A DNA stretch of 64,000 nt from an uncultured Alphaproteobacteria bacterium (GCA_900079695.1 LT599022.1:3641892-3705891); one strand, 5' to 3'; positions 25,833-32,240 are shown, counted from the first letter of the stretch. A program made the numbers and translations. Notes: generated from the letters alone by a model not told the origin.

Positions 25833-25861
25833 GATATATAACGTGCGGCGTTATACGTCAA
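25833..25861 (-). promoter_or_regulatory. higBA promoter with palindromic operator
   Basis: On the minus strand TTGACG (25861-25856) and TATATC (25838-25833) are 17 bases apart. Between them lies a perfect inverted repeat, TATAACG (25837-25843) and CGTTATA (25849-25855) on the plus strand, separated by 5 bases. A palindrome overlapping the promoter is the expected autoregulatory HigA site. Confidence 0.7.
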
Positions 25862-25887
25862 GCGGGGCACGCCGGGAAGGCGGAGCG

Positions 25888-26145
25888 CTAATCGCGGTCG
25901 TACTTGCGCGGATTGAGGATCTGATCGTGCTCCCGCACCATCTCGTCCATACCCTCAACGCGTTCCCACAGATCGTTGAGATTGCCGATCGCCTCTTCCC
26001 ACTCGGGCACGACATCGAAGGAGCGCTCCAGCCGCGAGACGATCTCGGCTGTGATCGAACGGTTGTTCTCGGCTGCGGATTTCTCGATCCGCGCCTTGAG
26101 CTCCTCCGGGATGCGGAGGCGAAAGTGAAGGTCATCGCGTGCCAT
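25888..26145 (-). CDS. ribbon-helix-helix repressor (Mnt/Arc family), cassette A
   Basis: An 85-residue protein. HFRLRIPEELKARIEKSA followed by NNRSITAEIVSRLERSF is the Arc/Mnt beta-strand, helix A, helix B pattern; the C-terminal 40 residues (a long acidic helix with GNLNDLWERVEGMDEMV) could form a coiled coil as in Mnt, which is of the same length. ATG 26145 has no clear Shine-Dalgarno. It is divergent from the small RHH gene at 26234 across an 88-base operator region, as mnt is from arc in P22. Likely the lysogenic repressor of the antirepressor operon. Confidence 0.82.
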   Translation of the reverse strand: MARDDLHFRLRIPEELKARIEKSAAENNRSITAEIVSRLERSFDVVPEWEEAIGNLNDLWERVEGMDEMVREHDQILNPRKYDRD

Positions 26146-26170
26146 GCCACACCAATACCGCACAATGGGC

Positions 26171-26210
26171 TTGACGCACAATGACGCACATGCGAACATT
26201 CGTGTGTCAT
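26171..26210. promoter_or_regulatory. divergent promoter/operator of RHH cassette A
   Basis: Half-sites TTGACGCACA (26171-26180) and ATGACGCACA (26181-26190) are in tandem, and CGTGTGTCAT (26201-26210) is their near-perfect inverse. TTGACG can serve as a -35 for the plus-strand genes. RHH repressors bind as pairs of dimers to such spaced half-sites, so this is the expected operator for the flanking proteins. Confidence 0.55.
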
Positions 26211-26233
26211 AAATGGCATGGAGGACGTGCAGC

Positions 26234-26431
26234 GTGAAACAGACTGACCCTGGAATGCGCCTTCGCTTTCCGAGCGACATGAAGGCTTGGATCGAACGCG
26301 AGGCGGAGAAGAACCTGCGTTCGCAGAACGCCGAGATCGTGTTCCGGCTTCGTCGGGACATGGAGAAGGAAAACGCCATCGCGGCAGGCGCCGGAAACGA
26401 GAAGGGCGACGGGAAGACCTTGGCGGGATAA
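26234..26431 (+). CDS. small Arc-like RHH repressor, cassette A
   Basis: A 65-residue protein starting at GTG 26234 with GGAGG 9 bases upstream. GMRLRFPSDMKAWIEREA and NLRSQNAEIVFRLRRDME give the Arc strand-helix-helix fold; a short Gly-rich tail follows. It precedes the Bro-N antirepressor in the same orientation, the arc-ant arrangement of P22. It probably damps antirepressor synthesis after induction. Confidence 0.8.
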   Translation: MKQTDPGMRLRFPSDMKAWIEREAEKNLRSQNAEIVFRLRRDMEKENAIAAGAGNEKGDGKTLAG

Positions 26432-26454
26432 CCCGTCGCCCTGGTTCGATCACT

Positions 26455-26508
26455 CCCGGCGTTGGAGCGCCGGGGTATCTCAACAACTCGATGTGAAAGG
26501 AACATCGA
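26455..26508 (+). promoter_or_regulatory. two hairpins before the Bro-N antirepressor, second with the RBS in its loop
   Basis: The first hairpin has arms CCCGGCG (26455-26461) and CGCCGGG (26468-26474) and a 6-base loop. The second has arms TCGATGT (26488-26494) and ACATCGA (26502-26508) around the 7-base loop GAAAGGA, which is the Shine-Dalgarno of the gene starting at 26509. The ATG abuts the stem. This arrangement suggests translational control by RNA structure or an antisense RNA. Confidence 0.6.
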
Positions 26509-27051
26509 ATGTCTGAGCAGAATATAACGCCTTTCCTGTTCGAGGGCGAGTCTCTGGTTCGCGTCGTGATGCTCGACGCCGAACCGTGGTTCATTGCTGC
26601 GGACGTTTGCCGCTGCCTCGGCATCAAAAATCCTGCGTCTGCGGTGGCGGCGCTCGATGCGGACGAGCGGAATACCCTAACTTTAACCGATGGTATTCCG
26701 GGTAATCCGACCAAAAACATCATCACGGAAGGCGGTCTCTACACCCTCATCGTCCGCAGTCGGAAGGCGATGGAGCCCGGCACGGTGCAGCATCGCTTCC
26801 GGAAGTGGGTGACTTCGGAGGTTCTGCCGACTCTCAGGAAGGTCGGCTCCTACAGCATCGGCATTCCGAAGGGCGATCAGAGCGCCGACAACGAGGAAAC
26901 CGAAGCGGCGAAGCTGCGGTTCGTCACTGAAACGCGGCTGACTTGGGGCGAGCGTTCCGCGCAGCAGATGTGGCTCAGGAAAGGCCTGCTGACGGTTCCG
27001 GCGATGCTGGAAGTCGCGCAGCTTCCTCTTCCGTTCGCGTCGGAGGGCTGA
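26509..27051 (+). CDS. Bro-N antirepressor, cassette A
   Basis: A 180-residue protein. Residues about 10-115 form a Bro-N domain: VRVVMLDAEPWFIAADVCRC, LGIKNPASAVAALDADERNT, then IITEGGLYTLIVRSRKAMEP and FRKWVTSEVLPTLRKVGSY. The C-terminal 50 residues (AAKLRFVTETRLTWGERSAQ and VPAMLEV) are a helical tail found in some Bro-N phage proteins. In P22 and related phages such proteins inactivate prophage repressors. Here it follows the Arc-like gene with a structured leader. Confidence 0.85.
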   Translation: MSEQNITPFLFEGESLVRVVMLDAEPWFIAADVCRCLGIKNPASAVAALDADERNTLTLTDGIPGNPTKNIITEGGLYTLIVRSRKAMEPGTVQHRFRKWVTSEVLPTLRKVGSYSIGIPKGDQSADNEETEAAKLRFVTETRLTWGERSAQQMWLRKGLLTVPAMLEVAQLPLPFASEG

Positions 27052-27054
27052 TCC

Positions 27055-27228
27055 ATGTTCACGAACGAGCAGAAAGAGGAACTGGAGCAGGACATCCGGA
27101 AGATCGCGAAGAGCATCGTTTCCTCACCCGGGTGGGTGCATGTCGTGGACGACATCCTGGATCAGATCGGCGACATGCTTCACGCCGAACTCGCTCCGGC
27201 GACCTCGACATGCTGCGCGGGCTGGTGA
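27055..27228 (+). CDS. small hypothetical protein after the antirepressor
   Basis: A 57-residue protein, ATG 27055 with GGAGG 8 bases upstream and starting 3 bases after the Bro-N stop. It has an acidic helical body (NEQKEELEQDIRKIAKSIVS, VVDDILDQIGDML) and two cysteines at the end. It is probably co-translated with the antirepressor. Function unknown. Confidence 0.55.
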   Translation: MFTNEQKEELEQDIRKIAKSIVSSPGWVHVVDDILDQIGDMLHAELAPATSTCCAGW

Positions 27229-27317
27229 CCGGATCCGCCAGCCCGGAAAGCCGCCGCGTTCGCTGATCGGTCCGGATGGTGGTACCATTCGGACGGCATT
27301 CACATGGGGAGGGGAAA

Positions 27318-27734
27318 ATGTCGAGGCTGATATACGTCGCCACGCTAGCGGCGAGCCTGACCGCGAATGTGCCTTTGGCGCTGGGCGAACAAGGCCAGAA
27401 GGAAACAAATCCGTTCTATCATGTGTACTCGGCCGTGAGCACGATTCGCGAGGAGGATCCCGGAAAGCGCAATCTCCTTATGGCTCTCCGGGGAAAGAAC
27501 CAGGACGCGGCGGATTTCGTCGCGAAATTCTGGTGGGGATGGGGGGTGAGGGGGTGCGACGATCATATGGATAGGATCACTGATTTTGTGACAAAGTACT
27601 ATCCGAACGATCCCGCAGAAGGAAAGAAGTGGATTGTCGATGAGTTTGATCTGTGCGTTATGTCGTTCTCGTATCAGCATTGGGACGATATTCAGAAATC
27701 CATTCAGATAAAATCAAGGTCGATCGGGAAATGA
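27318..27734 (+). CDS. secreted hypothetical protein (moron candidate)
   Basis: A 138-residue protein. ATG 27318 is preceded by GGGGAGGGG; the longer frame from 27276 lacks a site. Residues 1-23 form a signal peptide (basic start, hydrophobic core ATLAASLTANVPLALG) with likely cleavage after Gly23. The mature part has two cysteines, several Trp/Tyr and a KYYPNDPAEGKKWIVDEF segment, with lower GC than the neighbours. A periplasmic lysogen-expressed function is likely; the fold is not recognised. A terminator follows. Confidence 0.7.
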   Translation: MSRLIYVATLAASLTANVPLALGEQGQKETNPFYHVYSAVSTIREEDPGKRNLLMALRGKNQDAADFVAKFWWGWGVRGCDDHMDRITDFVTKYYPNDPAEGKKWIVDEFDLCVMSFSYQHWDDIQKSIQIKSRSIGK

Positions 27735-27760
27735 TTTTCCCTGCCTGATGGTGATGCAAG

Positions 27761-27785
27761 AAAGCCCCGCACTGCGGGGCTTTTT
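27761..27785. terminator. bidirectional terminator (second copy of the GCCCCGC stem)
   Basis: Arms AAAGCCCCGC (27761-27770) and GCGGGGCTTT (27774-27783) with an ACT loop form a 10-bp stem, followed by further T residues on both strands. It serves the secreted-protein gene and the convergent minus-strand RHH gene ending at 27820. Confidence 0.8.
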
Positions 27786-27819
27786 ATTTCCGAGACACGA
27801 TGATGTCCTGCCGAACTTT

Positions 27820-28113
27820 CTATTCCTTCTCGTCTGGGGGAGCGGGCAGGTCCCCACCCAGGATCGTTGGTGCATGCGGGCGCCGGTGCGCGTTCTCGTC
27901 CGCCTTTACCAACTTGGCCAGGATGGGGATGAGTTCCCGTACGGCCTCCAAGGAGAGTTTGGTTTCTCCGGAGAACGATTCCTCCAGCCGCGCGACGATC
28001 TCCGCATTCATGGAGCGGTTATTCGCTTCCGCGGCCTCGCGGATACGATCCCTCATTCCGTCCGGCATGCGGACGATGAATTTGTTCTGGTCTCTGGTCG
28101 GCGCATCGGACAT
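27820..28113 (-). CDS. RHH repressor (Mnt/Arc family), cassette B
   Basis: A 97-residue protein beginning MSDAPTRD at 28113; an ATG at 28134 is in frame, but TATAAT (28125-28120 on the minus strand) lies within that extension. KFIVRMPDGMRDRIREAA and NNRSMNAEIVARLEESF are the strand-helix-helix. A helix (LSLEAVRELIPILAKLVKAD) and a Pro-rich tail follow. The TATAAT ends 6 bases before the ATG, so the mRNA is probably leaderless, as for cI made from lambda PRM. It is the cassette B counterpart of the gene at 25888. Confidence 0.8.
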   Translation of the reverse strand: MSDAPTRDQNKFIVRMPDGMRDRIREAAEANNRSMNAEIVARLEESFSGETKLSLEAVRELIPILAKLVKADENAHRRPHAPTILGGDLPAPPDEKE

Positions 28114-28204
28114 GTCCGGATTATATGCTGGCAAAGCGCCACTATGGAATGATGCCCTTTGGGCATAATCTCATTGACACGATACTGGCACATGGGCACT
28201 ATGG
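28111..28204. promoter_or_regulatory. divergent promoters/operators of RHH cassette B
   Basis: For the plus genes, TTGACA (28174-28179) and CACTAT (28197-28202) are 17 bases apart. For the minus gene, TATAAT reads from 28125 to 28120. The octamer CACTATGG occurs at 28140-28147 and 28197-28204, flanking a perfect inverted repeat with arms ATGCCC (28152-28157) and GGGCAT (28161-28166). These differ from the half-sites of cassette A, so the two switches should have separate specificity. Confidence 0.55.
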
Positions 28205-28230
28205 TCGTGTTCCGAGCAAAAGGAGAAGAC

Positions 28231-28392
28231 ATGGAAGAGCCCAAGATTCCGATCAAGATCGTGATGCCGCAGTCCGTAAAGCGGTGGATCGCGATCCAAG
28301 CCGCGATGAATATGCGGTCGCAAACCTCGGAGATCGTTTTGGCGATCAAGGAGAAGATGGAGCGGGTCGGTTCGGCGGAGACGCCCCAATGA
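28231..28392 (+). CDS. Arc-size RHH repressor, cassette B
   Basis: A 53-residue protein, the same length as P22 Arc. ATG 28231 follows AAAGGAG. IPIKIVMPQSVKRWIAIQAA and MNMRSQTSEIVLAIKEKMER are the strand and two helices. Its stop overlaps an ATG at 28389 that is in frame with the KilA-N gene. It probably limits antirepressor expression, as Arc does. Confidence 0.8.
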   Translation: MEEPKIPIKIVMPQSVKRWIAIQAAMNMRSQTSEIVLAIKEKMERVGSAETPQ

Positions 28393-28404
28393 CCCCGAAA
28401 AGCG

Positions 28405-28436
28405 AAAGCCCCAACGGCGGCAACCGTCAGGGCTTT
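28405..28436. promoter_or_regulatory. hairpin between Arc-like and KilA-N genes
   Basis: Arms AAAGCCC (28405-28411) and GGGCTTT (28430-28436) pair, followed after a CA/CA internal loop by ACGG (28414-28417) and CCGT (28424-28427). On the minus strand the stem is followed by CGCTTTTC, so it resembles a terminator for an antisense transcript; on the plus strand it could attenuate the antirepressor mRNA. Confidence 0.5.
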
Positions 28437-28475
28437 CAGGGCATCAAAACCAGACTGTGCAAGAAAGGTATTGAT

Positions 28476-29306
28476 ATGAAAAATATCACTCACGGCGGCG
28501 AAGGTGTCAAGGCCGCGCTCGTTTACAACGGTGCGGCGATCCGCGCCGTGGGCGAGCGCCTGAACCTCACCGATATGTGGAAGGCGGCAGGTGCTGATCC
28601 TTCGCGCAGGCCGGTCGAATGGTTGCGGTCCGCCGAGGCGATCCGGTTCGTGGAGTTTCTGGCCGAAACGACCGGGGAAAAGGTGGGAGATTCCCACCTT
28701 TTCCAGGTGGCCAAGGGGCGCACCGGATCGACCACGGCCCACTGGCAGATCGGCCTCGCCTACGCGAAGTACCTCTCGCCCGATTTCCACATGTGGTGCA
28801 ACACGGTGGTGCGGGAGAAGATGGAAGGGCGGTCGGTCAGCGTCGATGTTCTGACGCCCGGCGAGGTCGGCGGCGTCGTGAAGAAGGTGCTCTGGAAGCA
28901 GGTTCCGGAAATCCTCGGCCAGATCGTGGATCGCTACCTCCCCGGCGTGATCGAGGAGCGCGTGGCCTCCGCTCTTGCCGCCGACCCGCGCTACGCGGCG
29001 ACCGACTACGTTGCTCCGCTCGACGTGGCGATCCGCTACGGCGTCCCGCCGAAGCGCCGCAACTGCCTGTGCAAGGTCATCGGCGACCAGATGGCGCGGA
29101 TCAGCGCCGACTGGGCCGTTCCGGTGAAGCTGAGCCGGGAGACGCAGCGGCGGCTGTTCTCGCCCGAGGTCGTGGCCCACTGGGAGCGCACCGGCGGGAA
29201 GGAAGTCATCCGGTGCCACAAGGCGAAGATCGAAGGGCAGGGGCTGCTGCATCTGGTGGCGCGGCGGCGGCGACCGGTCGAACATCAGCCTCAGGCGGCG
29301 GAGTGA
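28476..29306 (+). CDS. KilA-N antirepressor, cassette B
   Basis: A 276-residue protein. ATG 28476 has AAAGG upstream; an in-frame ATG at 28389 overlaps the Arc-like stop and would add 29 residues across the hairpin. Residues about 12-115 are a KilA-N domain (YNGAAIRAVGERLNLTDMWK, HWQIGLAYAKYLSPDFHMWC). The C-terminal half (YVAPLDVAIRYGVPPKRRNC and KLSRETQRRLFSPEVVAHW) is a separate helical domain. KilA-N and Bro-N proteins commonly act as phage antirepressors, and the Arc-like neighbour supports that role. Confidence 0.85.
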   Translation: MKNITHGGEGVKAALVYNGAAIRAVGERLNLTDMWKAAGADPSRRPVEWLRSAEAIRFVEFLAETTGEKVGDSHLFQVAKGRTGSTTAHWQIGLAYAKYLSPDFHMWCNTVVREKMEGRSVSVDVLTPGEVGGVVKKVLWKQVPEILGQIVDRYLPGVIEERVASALAADPRYAATDYVAPLDVAIRYGVPPKRRNCLCKVIGDQMARISADWAVPVKLSRETQRRLFSPEVVAHWERTGGKEVIRCHKAKIEGQGLLHLVARRRRPVEHQPQAAE

Positions 29307-29311
29307 TCGAC

Positions 29312-29497
29312 ATGGACCAGAACGCGAAGATTCGCGGGGATGTCTCCGCCTACATCGAACTCGCCCGCAGCGATCTGCTGGAAGCGCACGATGCGCCCAC
29401 GATGCAAAACGCGAGGTACCGCCTCGCTGATGCCTTGGACAACCTGGACAAGGCATCCACGCTGCTCAACGGCTCCGTGATTCAGGCGGCGGAGTAG
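29312..29497 (+). CDS. small helical hypothetical protein
   Basis: A 61-residue acidic protein, ATG 29312 with GGAG 8 bases upstream, 5 bases after the KilA-N stop. The sequence (DVSAYIELARSDLLEAHDAP, YRLADALDNLDKASTLL) is entirely helical. It is probably part of the antirepressor operon. No family recognised. Confidence 0.6.
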   Translation: MDQNAKIRGDVSAYIELARSDLLEAHDAPTMQNARYRLADALDNLDKASTLLNGSVIQAAE

Positions 29498-29501
29498 GGC
29501 C

Positions 29502-29747
29502 ATGAAAACCTGTTCGATTGACGCCACGGCCATCGAGAACGCCTGTTCCAGCCTCGACGGCATCGCCGGAATCCTGGTGAACTTGGCTGAGGTGGCGGAG
29601 GCCGGGGCAACCGAGATCGGCCACGCCTCACTTTTCTTCCTTGCCGAGCAGGTGAGGGAGCAGAGACGCCGGATCGACGGCGCCACGGCGTCCGCATGGG
29701 CTCCTCCGAATGTGGCGCAGATGCCACGGCAAGCCGCCGCCAACTGA
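29502..29747 (+). CDS. small helical hypothetical protein
   Basis: An 81-residue protein beginning MKTCSIDATAIENACSSL, 4 bases after the previous stop. Helix ILVNLAEVAEAGATEIGHAS leads into FFLAEQVREQRRRIDGA. The layout resembles small regulatory or accessory proteins that accompany phage regulators. It ends 10 bases before a terminator, closing the accessory cassette. Confidence 0.6.
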   Translation: MKTCSIDATAIENACSSLDGIAGILVNLAEVAEAGATEIGHASLFFLAEQVREQRRRIDGATASAWAPPNVAQMPRQAAAN

Positions 29748-29757
29748 ACCAACCACC

Positions 29758-29785
29758 AAGGCCGCCTCCGGGCGGCCTTCTCTTT
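29758..29785 (+). terminator. terminator closing the accessory cassette
   Basis: Arms AAGGCCGCC (29758-29766) and GGCGGCCTT (29771-29779) with a TCCG loop are followed by CTCTTTT. It separates the antirepressor operon from the tail fibre gene. Confidence 0.75.
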
Positions 29786-29810
29786 TCCGCAGCACTGACC
29801 GGAGCCCGAA

Positions 29811-31502
29811 ATGGCCATCAGCAGCACCCTGACCAAGAACACTTGGCCGGGCAACGGGGTCGCGACCCTGTGGCCCTTCCACTTCCGCATCAATTCGCCC
29901 GACCACCTCGCGGTGATCCTCGCCGACCCCAGCGGCGCGGAAACCGAACTCGATCCGTCGCTCTACACCGTCACCGGCGCGGGCGAGGACGAGGGGAGCG
30001 TCGCCTATCCGCTCACCGGCGATCCGCTCGCCGCGGGCTGGTCGATCACTCTCGCGCGCCGCACGCCGCGCAAACAGGAAACCGACCTCAACAATCAGGG
30101 CGGACTGTACCTGAAGGCCATCGAGCGGACGCTGGACGGCCTCACCATGATGGCGCAGGAGCAGCAGGAAGAACTCGCGCGCGCGGCGAAGATGCCGATC
30201 AGCTCGCCCGAGAGCGCCGACGAGCTGATCGCCTCGGTGCGTGACTCCGCCTCCGCCGCCGCAACCTCGGCCGGGGTGGCGACCAATGCCGCACAGACGG
30301 CCGCCGCCGACGTCTCGGGGCTGCTGGACGGCAAAGTTGCGGCGGCCGACGCGGCGAAGACGGCGGCGGAGGTGGCGCGCGATCAGGTGCTGGCGCTCTA
30401 CGACGACTTCGACGATCGCTATCTCGGCGTCAAATCCGTCGACCCCGCCACCGACAACGACGGCAATCCGTTGTTCCCCGGCGCGCTCTATTTCCAGCAG
30501 ACCGAGCCGGACGGGCCGGGCGCGATGAAGGTCTACACCGGCGTGGCGTGGGTGGCTGCCTACGTGTCGGGCGACAGCGTGCTGACGGTCTCCAACCTGC
30601 TGGCACTGCTCGCAACGCTCGATGCTTCCGAGCAGGCGGCGGCGCGGGAGAGCCTCGGCGTGGCCGACGACGCCGAGCCGATCGGGTTCCGCAAGCGGTA
30701 TCTCCCGGAGTCCGGTCCTCTGCCGACCGGCTATCTGGCGCTCGACGGCTCCGGCTTCCTCGTCGCGGCCTACTCCGAGTTCGCGGGACTCATGTACTGC
30801 GGCGACGCCGACAACGCGACGGCGGCTGCGTGGTATCGTTACAATGACCTGATGGACCCTGATGGGAGCCGCAGCACGACCGGCGCGTACATGCGCACGG
30901 CCGATGAGACGGCCACCTCGCCCGTTTTCCTCGGATATGGCCCGAACTTGCTGGCTGACGGAGCCATGATCTCCGCGGATTACGTCGGTAATAACCTGCA
31001 ACCGGATCGGCTGCTTGACAACAATTCGCGCACCGAGTGGATGTCGAATAGGGCTTACGGCACCCTCACCTATGACCACGGTCCAGGAAACCCGCAGAGT
31101 ATCGCAAAATATACGCTGAGTTTTTTCACGACCACCTATCTAACCAGCTACAGCTACTCACCCACGATCTGGACGCTGCAGGGGTCCAACGACAGCACAA
31201 CGTGGGCTGACTTGGACTCGCGTACTGGGCAGGCGTGGGCTGCGAACGGCGCTAAGACCTATTACCCTGCGGACACGACTGCGTATCGCTACCATCGCTT
31301 GTCGGTTTCAGCGTCCGGCACTTACGTCGGGTTCGGAGGGTGGTCCGCATATTCCGCTTATTCGGTTGAGGCCTCCACAGAACCCGGCGTCCCGTGCGTC
31401 AAGGCTGCGGCGGCCAATGCAGCAGCCGCAGCCGGGGTCGATGTAATGGCACTGATCGCCGATCTTACGGCGCGGGTTGCGGCCCTCGAAGGTTCGTCAT
31501 GA
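29811..31502 (+). CDS. tail fibre / receptor-binding protein with discoidin-like C-terminus
   Basis: A 563-residue protein. Residues 1-130 (TWPGNGVATLWPFHFRINSP, then ADELIASV further on) are like the T7-type fibre N-terminus that docks on the tail. Residues 130-200 are Ala-rich coiled coil and 200-330 link. Residues about 380-525 (YVGNNLQPDRLLDNNSRTEW, WTLQGSNDSTTWADLDSRTG, YRYHRLSVSASGTYVGF) look like an F5/8-type C (discoidin-like) carbohydrate-binding domain and use more A/T codons, suggesting recombination of the receptor-binding tip. A short coiled segment ends the protein. Confidence 0.82.
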   Translation: MAISSTLTKNTWPGNGVATLWPFHFRINSPDHLAVILADPSGAETELDPSLYTVTGAGEDEGSVAYPLTGDPLAAGWSITLARRTPRKQETDLNNQGGLYLKAIERTLDGLTMMAQEQQEELARAAKMPISSPESADELIASVRDSASAAATSAGVATNAAQTAAADVSGLLDGKVAAADAAKTAAEVARDQVLALYDDFDDRYLGVKSVDPATDNDGNPLFPGALYFQQTEPDGPGAMKVYTGVAWVAAYVSGDSVLTVSNLLALLATLDASEQAAARESLGVADDAEPIGFRKRYLPESGPLPTGYLALDGSGFLVAAYSEFAGLMYCGDADNATAAAWYRYNDLMDPDGSRSTTGAYMRTADETATSPVFLGYGPNLLADGAMISADYVGNNLQPDRLLDNNSRTEWMSNRAYGTLTYDHGPGNPQSIAKYTLSFFTTTYLTSYSYSPTIWTLQGSNDSTTWADLDSRTGQAWAANGAKTYYPADTTAYRYHRLSVSASGTYVGFGGWSAYSAYSVEASTEPGVPCVKAAAANAAAAAGVDVMALIADLTARVAALEGSS

Positions 31503-31789
31503 CGCCGCCCGCGCAGTGCCCGCACCCGCCGGAGGGTGTTCGCTGCCGTCTGGCGGAAGATGCTGCGGACGCCGCATCGGACGCCGCTGTGCGGAAGACG
31601 TTCGCCATCCTCGGCGTAGACGTCGACGATCCGGCGGCGGTCGAGGAGTTCCGGCGCGGTTTGCGCGTCGGGCAAACTCTGCAACGAGCTTTCGACAAAG
31701 GGTTGCTCGTGGCGGTAGGTGTCATCACCGCCGCTCTGATGGGCGCGTTCTGGCTTGGGCTGGTCGAAAAACTCCGGAGGGCGTGGTGA
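31499..31789 (+). CDS. DUF6127-like small membrane protein
   Basis: A 96-residue protein whose ATG overlaps the fibre stop. AEDAADAASDAAVRKTFAIL then GVDVDDPAAVEEFRRGL precede one transmembrane segment (LLVAVGVITAALMGAFWLGL near residues 67-87). This layout is common in alphaproteobacterial prophages next to lysis genes. It may be a holin or holin regulator. It overlaps the endolysin start. Confidence 0.7.
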   Translation: MTPPAQCPHPPEGVRCRLAEDAADAASDAAVRKTFAILGVDVDDPAAVEEFRRGLRVGQTLQRAFDKGLLVAVGVITAALMGAFWLGLVEKLRRAW

Positions 31790-32238
31790 TGAACATCGAC
31801 CGGATGAAGGCGGAGCTGCGGCGCGACGAGGGCGAACGGCTCACCGCGTACCCCGACCCGCTCACGGGTGGCGAGCCGTGGACGATCGGCGTCGGGCACA
31901 CCGGCGGGATCAAGCCCGGGCAGACCTGCACGCCCGAACAGTCGGACGCGTGGCTGGGGCAGGATATCGCCGAGACGACGGCCGATCTCGACCGCGCGTT
32001 GCCGTGGTGGCGCGGGCTCTCCGAGACGCGGCAGCGCGCGCTCCTCAACATGGCGTTCAACATGGGCGTGCCGCGGCTGCTCGGCTTCCGGGGAATGCTC
32101 GCGGCGCTGCAGGCGGGCGATTATGAGCGGGCAGCGTTGGAGGCATTCGACAGCCGCTGGGCGCTGCAGGTGGGCGACGGCCCCGGCGGTCGCGAGGACC
32201 GCGCCGACCGCATCGCCGAGATGATCCGGGAGGGGTGA
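31789..32238 (+). CDS. phage endolysin (GH24 lysozyme)
   Basis: A 149-residue T4-type lysozyme that cuts peptidoglycan. ATG 31789 has GGAGG 8 bases upstream. The catalytic residues align as Glu14 (RRDEGERL), Asp23 (YPDPL) and Thr32 (WTIGVGH). LLNMAFNMGVPRLLGF is the conserved helix of the family. There is no signal peptide, so it needs a holin to reach the wall. Confidence 0.92.
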   Translation: MNIDRMKAELRRDEGERLTAYPDPLTGGEPWTIGVGHTGGIKPGQTCTPEQSDAWLGQDIAETTADLDRALPWWRGLSETRQRALLNMAFNMGVPRLLGFRGMLAALQAGDYERAALEAFDSRWALQVGDGPGGREDRADRIAEMIREG

Positions 32239-32240
32239 GC

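Noticed and set aside
29811-31502. Possible diversity-generating retroelement target in the fibre
   Set aside because: No reverse transcriptase and no template/variable repeat pair with A-site bias seen; the tip is discoidin-like rather than C-type-lectin-like.
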